Shown here in pieces: positions 1-8,091 of a stretch of DNA of 55,177 nucleotides; the stretch's first letter is position 1; the number at the start of each line of letters is the position of its first letter. Source of the stretch: Enterococcus raffinosus. GTDB taxonomy: Bacteria > Bacillota > Bacilli > Lactobacillales > Enterococcaceae. The notes below the pieces were generated by a model. The model ran no database searches, was not told the origin of the DNA, and saw only the letters and a list, made by a program, of their open reading frames with translations. The stretch covers positions 1-55,177 of the forward strand of contig NZ_JAHLOS010000031.1 in NCBI RefSeq assembly GCF_018917525.1. Reading direction: 5' to 3'. Both the position numbers and the translations under genes were made by a program.

Positions 1-125
1 GAGTCAATTCTAGAACATCACACAAGCACCAAGCAACTAAAGTGTTATTAAATTATCAAAGAACAAGAGAATAAAACTGGAGTGATTTATCACTCTAAAA
101 AATATATTACGAGGAGAATGGAAAA

Positions 126-1898
126 ATGGATATCAAAAAACCACCCATGATGGAAATGTTAAAAGATCAAGACAAGGCTGTAGAATATGAGCGAATTAAA
201 GAGCTGTTTGGTGATGAAGAAATCGAAGTCATCTATAAGAAATCTAAAGATCCAACGGAGTTTATTGATCGAGATATTACTGGATGGGGTTTTTATCCTG
301 AACTAAACCAACGAACGTATGAAGAAAATGGAATTATTTGTGAACAAGATATTCCCATTAAACTTAGAGATGGGGTAACTATCTATGTAGATGTTTATCG
401 TCCATCCGATATCAAACAAGTTCCTGCAATAGTATCATGGGGATTTTATGGAAAAAGACCTGGAGATATGCCAAAAACATGGCAGATATTGGGGGTTCCA
501 CCTAAAACATCTTCAAAAATGGCTAAGTTTGAATCTCCTGATCCTGGATACTGGTGTAAACAAGGTTATGCAGTAGTAAATGTTGATTCCCGAGGAGCTG
601 GAAACTCAGAAGGTAAATTGAGACCTTGGGGAAAACAAGATGGAGAAGATGGCTATGATGCAATTGAATGGATTTCCAAACAAATATGGTGTACTGGAAA
701 AGTAGGAATGAGCGGGAATTCTGCTGTTGCAATGGCGCAATGGTATATCGCAGCTGAGAGACCTCCACATTTAGTATGTATCGCACCATGGGAGGGAAGT
801 AACGATATCTACCGTCAATTTGCGAATAAAGGCGGAATTCCTATGACTGGATTTAATGAATTTGTCTTTCGTGATGTTCGTGGGAGCGAATTAGTAGAAG
901 ACCACATGAAGATGCTTGAAGAACATCCGACGATGGATGCCTATTGGGAAGATAAGGTTGCGGATTTAGCTAAAATTAGAATTCCGACTTATATTACTGG
1001 AGGCTGGAGCCATTAATTACACCTTACGGGAGCAATTAATGCCTTTAGGAAAATTCGTTCCCCTAAAAAATGGCTTCGTATCCATCGAGAATTTGAATGG
1101 GAGGATTTATATACACCTTCTTCTATGCAAGACTTAAAGGAATTTTTTGATCGCTATTTAAAAGAGATCAACAATGGGTTTGAACTGGTACCGAGAGTTC
1201 GGCTAGAAGTACAGGATGCATATGATTTTGATTACCAAAAGGAGAGGACAGAAGTTGACTTTCCTATTGAAAGAACAGAGTATAGAAAGATGTATTTAGA
1301 TGCATCAAATCAACGACTTTCAACAGAGCAAATCGCAGAAGAGTCGAAGATATCTTATGATGCAAAAGAAGGATATGCTACTTTCAACTATCAGTTTAAA
1401 GAGGATACAGAACTTACAGGCTATTTCAAATTAAAGGTCTGGGTGGAAGCAGACGGAGCAGATGACTTAGATTTGAATGTAACTGTTATGAAGGCGAATG
1501 CAAACGGGGAGATATTACCGACCTACGTATTTCATGATTGGGAATACATGGGTACAGCAGGAGCATTAAGAGCCTCGATGCGAGCGCTCGATGAAAAGGC
1601 TTCGACAGATTTTCAGCCGCAATATACGTATAAAACGATTCAAAAACTATCTCCAGGTGAAATTGTCCCGCTTGAAATCGAAATCAATCCGACAAGTCGA
1701 ATTTGGCATGAAGGAGAACAACTAGTAGTCTTTCTCGCAGGATGGAGAAATATAGGTGGAATAGATACCTATGAGCATGAACTATTAGAAAAAGGCAATC
1801 ATGTTATTCATACAGGAAATGAGTATGACTCCTATTTACAAATTCCAGTTGTGCCACCTAAATATGTAGCCGGAAATGGCAAGGTAGTTTATAGATAA
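126..1898 (+). pseudogene. CocE/NonD (S15-like) alpha/beta hydrolase, interrupted by an in-frame TAA
   Basis: One continuous reading frame of about 590 codons is interrupted once, by TAA at 1014-1016. The first half (296 residues) has an alpha/beta-hydrolase core with the nucleophile motif G-N-S (Ser about 199) and ends at GGWSH. The same frame resumes at once with LHLTGAINAFRKI, and the second half (ORF from 1125) is the jelly-roll C-terminal domain of CocE/NonD/X-Pro-peptidase-type hydrolases. Both halves fit the family in order, so this is one gene with a nonsense mutation, not two genes. The family cleaves esters or amides; the substrate here is unknown. The start ATG at 126 follows an AGGAGAATG-type ribosome site. 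Probably non-functional unless the stop is a sequence error. The following 1899-2093 holds only a weak GU-rich hairpin near 1925-1960. Confidence 0.85.
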
Positions 1899-2093
1899 TA
1901 ATAACTAAACTTTTTCTGATCGGAGGCGGAACTTTTAAGAGTAGTTTCGCTTTCGATTTTTGTTATTTCTCTTAAATTGGAATAAGATACCTCGCAGAAA
2001 CCTTGAGATAATGCTGAGAGATATAAAATTATTTTCCTATAGTTTACCTAGTAAGTATTCTCAATTAGCGATAGGAGTGATTTTTTCCAGCAT

Positions 2094-2678
2094 TTAAACT
2101 CCTGAAGAAATCACCCCTTTTATAGCTTTTCCAGCAATAATTGAGAGTTCTTCAGGACTCACATCCTCTCTTTTTTGTATCCAATATATAATGGTGTCCA
2201 TTAACAAAGAACTAATCATTACAGACACAACATCCGTATTTTTAATGTAGACACCGTTATTTTCAAAGGTCCTGATAAAGTAATCTGAGATATACCCTTT
2301 CCACTTTATTGGAAAGCTAGGATTTCCATATGTCCCGAGCAAGGCTTTCAAATATTTTTTGTTACTTAAAACCCAGACATAGGTATCGAGAAAATAGGGG
2401 AATGGTTCATTAGAATTATGACTAAAGAAATTAAATTTATAGAATGTTGAATTTACTTTTAGTAGTTCATTAAGCAGGGATTCTTCAATCTTTTCTAGAA
2501 TAGAATATTTATCTTCATAATGGAGGTAAAAGGTGCCTCGACTCAAATTTGCTTTTGTTGTGATTTCCTTGACACTTATTTTGTGGAGGGGTTTAACAGC
2601 AAGAAGATCGATAAAAGTATCATTTAATAGTTTCTCTGTTTTAATAAAATCAATTCTATTCTCTTCATTATTTGTCAC
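2094..2678 (-). CDS. TetR/AcrR family transcriptional regulator
   Basis: A 194-residue protein with an N-terminal TetR helix-turn-helix at about residues 35-58 (VKEITTKANLSRGTFYLHY). The all-helical C-terminal ligand domain resembles the TetR types found in lactic acid bacteria. The start is GTG at 2678, chosen because GGAGGTGA lies just upstream on the minus strand. It is convergent with the broken hydrolase and divergent from the MarR gene about 350 bases away, so its target could be either side or itself. The effector cannot be read from the sequence. Confidence 0.88.
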   Translation of the reverse strand: MTNNEENRIDFIKTEKLLNDTFIDLLAVKPLHKISVKEITTKANLSRGTFYLHYEDKYSILEKIEESLLNELLKVNSTFYKFNFFSHNSNEPFPYFLDTYVWVLSNKKYLKALLGTYGNPSFPIKWKGYISDYFIRTFENNGVYIKNTDVVSVMISSLLMDTIIYWIQKREDVSPEELSIIAGKAIKGVISSGV

Positions 2679-2705
2679 AAAAGTTCACCTCCATTTTTAG
2701 GATAA

Positions 2706-2722
2706 GTATACCATATGTGTAC
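2706..2722. promoter_or_regulatory. Possible TetR operator (imperfect inverted repeat)
   Basis: GTATAC-CATAT-GTGTAC is a 6-5-6 imperfect inverted repeat 27 bases upstream of the TetR start, where an autoregulatory operator would sit. It has one arm mismatch and no second copy was seen, so it is only suggestive. The rest of 2723-2950 shows nothing clear. Confidence 0.3.
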
Positions 2723-2950
2723 TATTTTATGTTTTGTGGTCATAATTAACCGTCACATGTTGGGATGAGGCGGATTAGTTTGTGATTGAAAAGATGATAG
2801 CAATTTTTAAGCCCGCAGAAGCTAATGAAGTAAACATACATTACAACTATGAGGCTCAATCATCTTAATCGGTGATTTGGTCATTTTGGTACCCTAAAGA
2901 GGAGGATTAAGTAAGCTTACTTTTTTGATGGTGTCTTTTTTCAATAAAAG

Positions 2951-3004
2951 TTGACAAATCAATCAGATATAGTTAGTGTACTAATTATATAGTTAGTACA
3001 CTAA
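2951..3004 (+). promoter_or_regulatory. MarR promoter with two mirrored operator boxes
   Basis: TTGACA at 2951-2956 is a consensus -35. The -10 about 17 bases later lies inside the first of two boxes, TTAGTGTACTAA (2973-2984) and TTAGTACACTAA (2993-3004). Each box has arms TTAGT/ACTAA around a two-base centre, and the second box is the exact reverse complement of the first. Their centres are 20 bases apart. They cover the -10 and the likely transcription start, as expected for MarR autorepression. Confidence 0.7.
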
Positions 3005-3026
3005 TTTGTTTGGGAGAGACAGAATT

Positions 3027-3443
3027 ATGGATACAGGATATTTATTAATGAATATTTCCAAAAAACTAAAGTATACCCTAAATCAAGCTTTAATAGAAAA
3101 GGGAATTACCATTCAACAATGGGCGGTGATTCAACAACTCTCTATACAAAAAGAGTGTACCGCTGTAGAACTGGCAAGCATTCTTGATATGGATAAACCG
3201 ACAGTTTCAGGTATTGTAAAGAGACTTGAACTGAAAGGCCTACTGATAAAAAAGGACAATCCTTTAGACCAACGCTCCAGTTTATTGTCTTTAACAGAAT
3301 CAGGAAATGTTTTATTAAATGACTGTCGAGCTACTAGTGAAAGGATTATTAACAACTATTTGGCTGAGCTATCTTCAGCTGAACAGCAACTGTTGAATCA
3401 GCTACTAATGAAAATAAATCAGAAAGAGGTGAATGAAGAATAA
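3027..3443 (+). CDS. MarR family transcriptional regulator
   Basis: A winged-helix regulator of about 138 residues. The recognition region reads ELASILDMDKPTVSGIVKRL and is followed by the wing with the family's D-x-R segment (DNPLDQRSSLLSLTESG). The ATG at 3027 is preferred over a TTG at 3006 because GGGAGAG lies about 9 bases before it. The stop overlaps the start of the NmrA-like gene (TAATG), so the two are translationally coupled. The operator pair upstream suggests autorepression, probably relieved by a small phenolic, oxidant or electrophile. The ligand is unknown. Confidence 0.88.
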   Translation: MDTGYLLMNISKKLKYTLNQALIEKGITIQQWAVIQQLSIQKECTAVELASILDMDKPTVSGIVKRLELKGLLIKKDNPLDQRSSLLSLTESGNVLLNDCRATSERIINNYLAELSSAEQQLLNQLLMKINQKEVNEE

Positions 3444-4312
3444 TGGATCATATACTTGTCATAGGTGGGACTGGAAATATTGGGTTCCCATTAATTGAAA
3501 TGTTGTCAAAAAATAAAGATATAAGCATTAAAGTCGGTGTACGCAATATTTCTTCAGAAGTTCAAAAGCAGTTTCAGCATCTAAACAATCTAAGCTTTGT
3601 TCCATTTGACTTTCTTGATGCTACTACATTTCCAGAAGCATTTTCCGAGGTAAACAAAGTATTCTTTGTCCGGCCGCCACAGCTATCGAATCCTAAAGAG
3701 GATATGTTTCCATTTCTATCCTATGCTAAGCAGCAAAAGATTCAACAACTAGTTTTTGTTTCCTTGATAGGTGTGGAAAAAAATCCGGTTACCCCGCATC
3801 ACAAAATTGAAAAAAGAATCCGCCAATTAGAAATACCGTACACGTTTATTCGACCAAGTTTCTTTATGCAAAACTTAAGTACGACTCATCTGGAAGATAT
3901 TAGAGAGCATTATGATCTTTTCATCCCTGCTGGTCATGCGAAAACAAGTTTCATCGATACGAGAGATATTGGAGAAGTAGCGGCGGTTTGTTTAACAGAT
4001 TCAACGTATATCAATCAAGAATTGGAGCTTACCGGCCCAAAAGCACTGACTTACGATGAAATAGCACGAGATATGAGCCATATTTTAGGGGTAAGTATAT
4101 CCTATAGTAAGCCTAGCTTATTAAAATTTCGCCAGGTCATGATAAAAAGAGGAATTCCTAAAGACTATGTAAATGTGATGGTGATGCTTTATCTGATTAC
4201 TCAGTTGGGAAATGCAAAAACAGTAACCAACACTGTAGAGAAAGTCTTAAACCATCCACCACGTAGTATCCAGGAATTCATCAGTGACTACAGAAATGAC
4301 TTCCTATTATAA
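3443..4312 (+). CDS. NmrA-like NAD(P)-binding oxidoreductase (atypical SDR)
   Basis: A 289-residue protein with an N-terminal Rossmann motif, GGTGNIGFPLIEML. The body (VRPPQLSNPKEDM, IRPSFFMQNL, DTRDIGEVAAVCL) is typical of the NmrA/HSCARG and NAD(P)H-quinone-oxidoreductase-like branch of atypical SDRs. These act as redox sensors or reduce quinones in the cytoplasm. It shares an operon with the MarR regulator, with overlapping stop and start, so it is probably the enzyme induced when MarR is relieved. The substrate is not identifiable. Confidence 0.8.
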   Translation: MDHILVIGGTGNIGFPLIEMLSKNKDISIKVGVRNISSEVQKQFQHLNNLSFVPFDFLDATTFPEAFSEVNKVFFVRPPQLSNPKEDMFPFLSYAKQQKIQQLVFVSLIGVEKNPVTPHHKIEKRIRQLEIPYTFIRPSFFMQNLSTTHLEDIREHYDLFIPAGHAKTSFIDTRDIGEVAAVCLTDSTYINQELELTGPKALTYDEIARDMSHILGVSISYSKPSLLKFRQVMIKRGIPKDYVNVMVMLYLITQLGNAKTVTNTVEKVLNHPPRSIQEFISDYRNDFLL

Positions 4313-4623
4313 AGTTGTTAGATTCATAGAATAAAAAATCTCGGTACACTTGCAGTTCTCATATGGAGAATCTGGTAAATTGATTCATATACTCAGCCTG
4401 ATTTCTTTTTGTTGTTAGAACTCTGACTGTGGATGATCCTAGCTCTCTGTCTTAAGGCTACCAACGAATTGGGCCAAAATGTTTAGTCGAAAATCGGCCT
4501 TTTGCCCTATGCTGAATGAAAGGAGATTCGGCATAATATAGTCATAAGGAAAACAACTTCCAGACAAACAGGAACAGGAAGTATGTTTTAAAAACTAAGG
4601 GTAACTAAAAGGAGAAAAAGAAA
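4313..4623. other. Intergenic region with a small hairpin before the PspC gene
   Basis: About 310 bases without a gene. TATGCTGAAT (4507-4516) and ATTCGGCATA (4525-4534) can form a hairpin with one GU pair around AAGGAG-like bases. No T-run follows, so it is not a normal terminator. A good AAAGGAG ribosome site sits at the end for the PspC gene. Confidence 0.4.
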
Positions 4624-4908
4624 ATGAATAAGGAAATGACTAAATCACAAAACAATCGAGTATTAACGGGTACATTGGCAGGAATCGCAGACTATTTTGG
4701 AATTGATCCGACAGTCGCACGTGTCATCTATGTCTTTGCTAGTGTTTTCTTGATCGGCGCACCAATTCTTTTGTATATCCTATTGGCAATCCTGATCCCA
4801 AATGCAAAAAGCAGCACGCGCAACTACGAGCACAGCTATTACCAATCAAGTAAAAGCCAACCAAAACAAGCAGAAACAACCGCTGATGATTTTTGGGGAG
4901 ATTTCTAA
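4624..4908 (+). CDS. PspC domain membrane protein
   Basis: A small protein of 94 residues. The N-terminal half matches the PspC domain (NRVLTGTLAGIADYFGIDPTVARVIY) and is followed by one or two hydrophobic segments (about residues 35-60) and a short polar tail rich in S, Q and K. PspC proteins take part in envelope-stress sensing in many bacteria and are common single-gene units in Firmicutes. No PspA or LiaRS-type partner lies nearby. It appears monocistronic, with a clear terminator downstream. Confidence 0.85.
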   Translation: MNKEMTKSQNNRVLTGTLAGIADYFGIDPTVARVIYVFASVFLIGAPILLYILLAILIPNAKSSTRNYEHSYYQSSKSQPKQAETTADDFWGDF

Positions 4909-4962
4909 AAAATAAGCTTCAAAAAACCATTCAAATTACTTGAATTTCAATATAAATCGCAC

Positions 4963-4995
4963 GAGTGAACGACTAAAACAGTTGTTCACTTTTTT
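4963..4995 (+). terminator. Rho-independent terminator after the PspC gene
   Basis: AGTGAACGACT (4963-4973) pairs with AGTTGTTCACT (4979-4989) with one GU pair across a 5-base loop, then a run of T follows. Confidence 0.85.
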
Positions 4996-5164
4996 TAGTT
5001 TTTTCTGCTGTTGATTGTGTTGGAAGTCCAGATGGAACTCTGCGAATCAGAAGTGTGTTATGTGAGCTAACAGAATCATGGTGATGTTTCGCATTTGAAG
5101 TGAAGGAGAAGTAGAGCATATCGAGGTAGACGAGCAAAATGATAATTACTTTTTTTCCTAAAGG

Positions 5165-5218
5165 AGAAATGAAATCAGCACATCATTTTGATCAAAATGA
5201 TGCGCTGATTTCATTTCT
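5165..5218. repeat. 54-bp near-perfect palindrome of unknown role
   Basis: Two 27-base arms meet at a central GATC (5190-5193) with no spacer. Every position pairs except one A/C mismatch (5180/5203). The outer part reads AGAAATGAAATCAGC and the inner part CATCATTTTGATC. It lies in the 450-base gap between the PspC gene and the LacI stop. No T-run follows on the plus strand, and the minus-strand exit runs into an A-rich stretch, so it does not look like an ordinary terminator. Nothing else was recognised in 4996-5357. Confidence 0.75.
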
Positions 5219-5357
5219 TAAAGGTGTCTCAAATGGAGGTAAAACTAGTCTCAATTGTTAATTAAATATTTTTTAGCTAAGTTTTGCTGACTTTTTTATC
5301 ATATGGTCTTTCTAGAGATAGCTTTTAAATCGAAGCGACTGAAAAAAGTTTTCTTTA

Positions 5358-6380
5358 TCATTTAAGCAAGCTTTTAACAGAATCCCTACAAACCAATTTT
5401 GTATTCATAAATACTTGTTTTTTTGGTTCAGTAGGAGAAGTATTTCTCTCGATCATGGCAATGGCTTCTTTGGCGATTTCCTTAATCGGAACATGAATGG
5501 TCGTTAGTTCGGGTGTCATGACTCTGCATTCGGAAATATCATCAAAGCCGACAACCGATATGTCTTCTGGAATTCGGTAGCCTAATTTTGTCAACGTTTT
5601 GATGGTACTGATAGCGATGTAATCATCCTCGCAGAAAATAGCGGTCAAACCGTCAATAAAGGCTTTGAATTGGTCGATATTTTTATCAATAACTGCGATA
5701 TCCATTGCAGGCAAATAAAATTTAGGCAGCTTATCTGGATTAATGTGATGAAACTTCAATGAATCCTTGAAGCCTCGTCGGCGATCGTAGAAATTATTTA
5801 TTCTCGGCGTTCCTTTGATATAACCGATTTTTTGGTGGCCTAACTCTAATAAATACTGGGTAGCACTATAGACACCTTGGTAATTATTCATAGTGACCGT
5901 ATTGCAGTTCAGATTACTACATTGGGTGTCCAGAATGACTAGGTTATCAAAATAATCATTGACCGGAGCGATATGAGCAGAAGTAAGATTGGTTCCTAAA
6001 AGGATAATACCATCACTGGTCTCAGCTTTTTCCAACGCTGTTAGTTCATCGAATAAATTGTGCTTCGATAGATTATTGGTCGTTAGAATATGATGGTTGT
6101 TGCTGACTTCGGTTGTAATATAAGACAGCAGCTCCTTAAAAAAGGGGAGTTGATCATATTCTTCGGTGATCACATCTTCGTTTGTACAAGCAACGAAGCG
6201 TATACGTAATTTGACTTCTTCTTGCTTCATGTGCTTCCGCATAGGGATATAATTATTTTCTTTTGCCACCTGTAAAATGTAATTCCGCGTTTCTTCACTT
6301 ACACCTGGTTTACCGTTCAATGCTAAAGAAGCAGCTGATTTTGATACTTTAGCTAAACGGGCAACATCCTCTAATTTCAT
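5358..6380 (-). CDS. LacI/GalR family regulator of the adjacent sugar operon
   Basis: 340 residues with the standard N-terminal LacI helix-turn-helix (MKLEDVARLAKVSKSAASLALNGKPGVSEETR, key residues 1-25). A periplasmic-binding-like core follows, with the family segments GYIKGTP, AIFCEDDYIAI and VVGFDDISECRVMTPELTTI. It binds DNA as a dimer and responds to a sugar or sugar phosphate. It is divergent from the isomerase gene, and the shared 261-base gap holds repeated boxes. Most likely it is the local repressor of the 6642-14698 operon. The ATG at 6380 follows a GGAGTAAAG ribosome site. Confidence 0.92.
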   Translation of the reverse strand: MKLEDVARLAKVSKSAASLALNGKPGVSEETRNYILQVAKENNYIPMRKHMKQEEVKLRIRFVACTNEDVITEEYDQLPFFKELLSYITTEVSNNHHILTTNNLSKHNLFDELTALEKAETSDGIILLGTNLTSAHIAPVNDYFDNLVILDTQCSNLNCNTVTMNNYQGVYSATQYLLELGHQKIGYIKGTPRINNFYDRRRGFKDSLKFHHINPDKLPKFYLPAMDIAVIDKNIDQFKAFIDGLTAIFCEDDYIAISTIKTLTKLGYRIPEDISVVGFDDISECRVMTPELTTIHVPIKEIAKEAIAMIERNTSPTEPKKQVFMNTKLVCRDSVKSLLK

Positions 6381-6411
6381 ATAGTCTTTACTCCTTAACG
6401 TTCACTTAATG

Positions 6412-6538
6412 AAGAAAACGATTAATTTTAGTTTAGTGATTAGTTTAGTCTCTTCTTATTATTTTTACTCCTTCATGGAACAGATGTCTAGCTTTTTACG
6501 CAAGAAAACGATTTCTTTTTCTTAGTTTAGTAAACTAA
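6412..6538. promoter_or_regulatory. Repeated operator-like boxes between the LacI and isomerase genes
   Basis: AAGAAAACGATT occurs at 6412-6423 and again at 6502-6513, 90 bases apart. Each copy is followed closely by TTAGTTTAGT (6428-6437, 6440-6449 and 6522-6531). The last copy forms a perfect palindrome TTAGTTTA-G-TAAACTAA at 6522-6538. The AAAACGATT core resembles LacI-family half-sites. A cre-like GAAAGCGCTTGAA lies near 6608, just upstream of the isomerase ribosome site. Assignment to the LacI protein is inference. Confidence 0.55.
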
Positions 6539-6641
6539 AAATAAAATTGCGATTTTTTTTATTTTTAATATTGTTGCAGTTTAGGGAGGATGATATTCTA
6601 CGATAAAGAAAGCGCTTGAAAAAAAGAAGGAGTTACTAAAC

Positions 6642-8048
6642 GTGGATAAAATAAGAATCGGTTTTGCACCAACGAGAAGAAATTTATTTAGTGCCGAGGC
6701 AGCCATTGAGTATGCCGACTATACGAGAGACAAACTGAATGAACTAGGCATTGATTATGTAGATATTCAAGAGATCAACGAAGATGGTCTATTGTATGAC
6801 GATGAAGGAGTAGAAAAAATTGCCGAGAAATTCAACACGGCAAAAATTGATGGGCTATTCATCGCCAACGTTAACTTCGGAACAGAATATGCCTGTGCAC
6901 GCTTGGCTAAGAAGTTGAATGTTCCCGTTTTACTTTGGGGACCAAAGGACGAAACACCAGCTGAGGATGGTTCGCGCTTGAGAGATACGCAGTGCGGCTT
7001 GTTCGCAATCGGGAAAGTGCTTCGCCGCTTCAAAGTTCCTTTTACCTACCTGCAAAATTGCGACATTGACTCGCCTGTTTTTGAAAGAGGCGTGAAGGAT
7101 TTTGTTCGAGTCTGCAACGTGGTCAAAACATTTAAAGCTACGAGAATTCTTCAAGTCGGTCCGAGACCCTTTGATTTTTGGACAGTGATGTGTAATGAAG
7201 GGGAATTGTTAGAAAAATTCAATATTTCACTTTCTCCAGTGCCGATCGAGGAACTGGTACAAGAAATCGAACAGGTAAAGAAGGAGAATTATGAAAGTGT
7301 CCAAGAGGCAATTGATTATTTTACTCGGACAACGGAGGTTCAAATTACTGAAACAGAGTTGGAAATGGTTGCGGCACTAAAGGTGGCATTACAATCATTA
7401 TGTAAAAAATATGGCTGTAATTCTGGCGTGATTCAATGCTGGACTGCCTTGCAGGATAAAATTGGTATTTTACCCTATGCATCGCTTTCCTTACTGCAAG
7501 AAGAAGGCATTCCTTTTGTCTGTGAGACAGATGTTCACGGGGCGATCTCAGAACTGTTGATCGAAGCGGCTTCATTAGGCGAACATCGTGCCATCTTCGC
7601 AGACGTGAACTGTCGCCATCCAGAAAATGAAAATGGCGAGCTGCTTCAGCACTTAGGCGTATTTGCTTATTCCACTGCTGAAACAAAACCAATTTTACCA
7701 CCACGACATTTTGTCTTTGATTATCCTGGCTCCGTTGCTTTTCGTGCCATCAAAGACGAGTATACTCTTTGTCGATTTGATGGCGATAATGGAGAGTATT
7801 CCTTGTTAATGGGAACGGGTAAAGGAATCGATGGTCCCTATAATCAAGGAACTTACCTATATTTAGAATTTGAGAATTTGAATCGTTTAGAGTTCAAATT
7901 AGTTGAAGGTCCCTATATCCATCATGTTGCTGCGGTTAGAAAAAATGTTGTTCCAGTTTTATACGAAGCTTGTAAATATTTAGGAGTCAAGCCTGATTTC
8001 TATGATCCAATCGAAGAAGATGTAAAAGCTTATCTAAGAGGAGAATAA
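6642..8048 (+). CDS. L-fucose/L-arabinose isomerase-like sugar isomerase
   Basis: 468 residues. The N-terminal half (IRIGFAPTRRNLF, GLFIANVNFGTEYACARLAK) and the C-terminal half (FVCETDVHGAISELLIEAA, IFADVNCRHPE) match the L-fucose isomerase-type fold, whose enzymes interconvert aldoses and ketoses with a divalent metal. Candidate metal ligands are the Glu and Asp in the ETDVHG region. The start is GTG at 6642 after AAGGAG. It is the first gene of an operon with a PTS, split transketolase, FGGY kinase and GH140-like glycosidase. That context points to making a ketose which the kinase then phosphorylates. D-apiose to D-apulose is a possible reaction. A fucose or arabinose role fits less well because no matching aldolase or epimerase is present. 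Confidence 0.78.
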   Translation: MDKIRIGFAPTRRNLFSAEAAIEYADYTRDKLNELGIDYVDIQEINEDGLLYDDEGVEKIAEKFNTAKIDGLFIANVNFGTEYACARLAKKLNVPVLLWGPKDETPAEDGSRLRDTQCGLFAIGKVLRRFKVPFTYLQNCDIDSPVFERGVKDFVRVCNVVKTFKATRILQVGPRPFDFWTVMCNEGELLEKFNISLSPVPIEELVQEIEQVKKENYESVQEAIDYFTRTTEVQITETELEMVAALKVALQSLCKKYGCNSGVIQCWTALQDKIGILPYASLSLLQEEGIPFVCETDVHGAISELLIEAASLGEHRAIFADVNCRHPENENGELLQHLGVFAYSTAETKPILPPRHFVFDYPGSVAFRAIKDEYTLCRFDGDNGEYSLLMGTGKGIDGPYNQGTYLYLEFENLNRLEFKLVEGPYIHHVAAVRKNVVPVLYEACKYLGVKPDFYDPIEEDVKAYLRGE

Positions 8049-8091
8049 TTTGTTGTTTGTCGCTTCGCAGACTTAAAAAGGAGAAATGAAC

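Noticed and set aside
1014-1016. Stop-codon recoding (TAA, TAG and TGA read-through)
   Set aside because: All three stop codons occur once each in unrelated genes without shared context, which points to mutation rather than recoding.
1925-1960. Terminator after the CocE-like gene
   Set aside because: The stem depends on several GU pairs and the T-run is short, so it was not listed as a feature.
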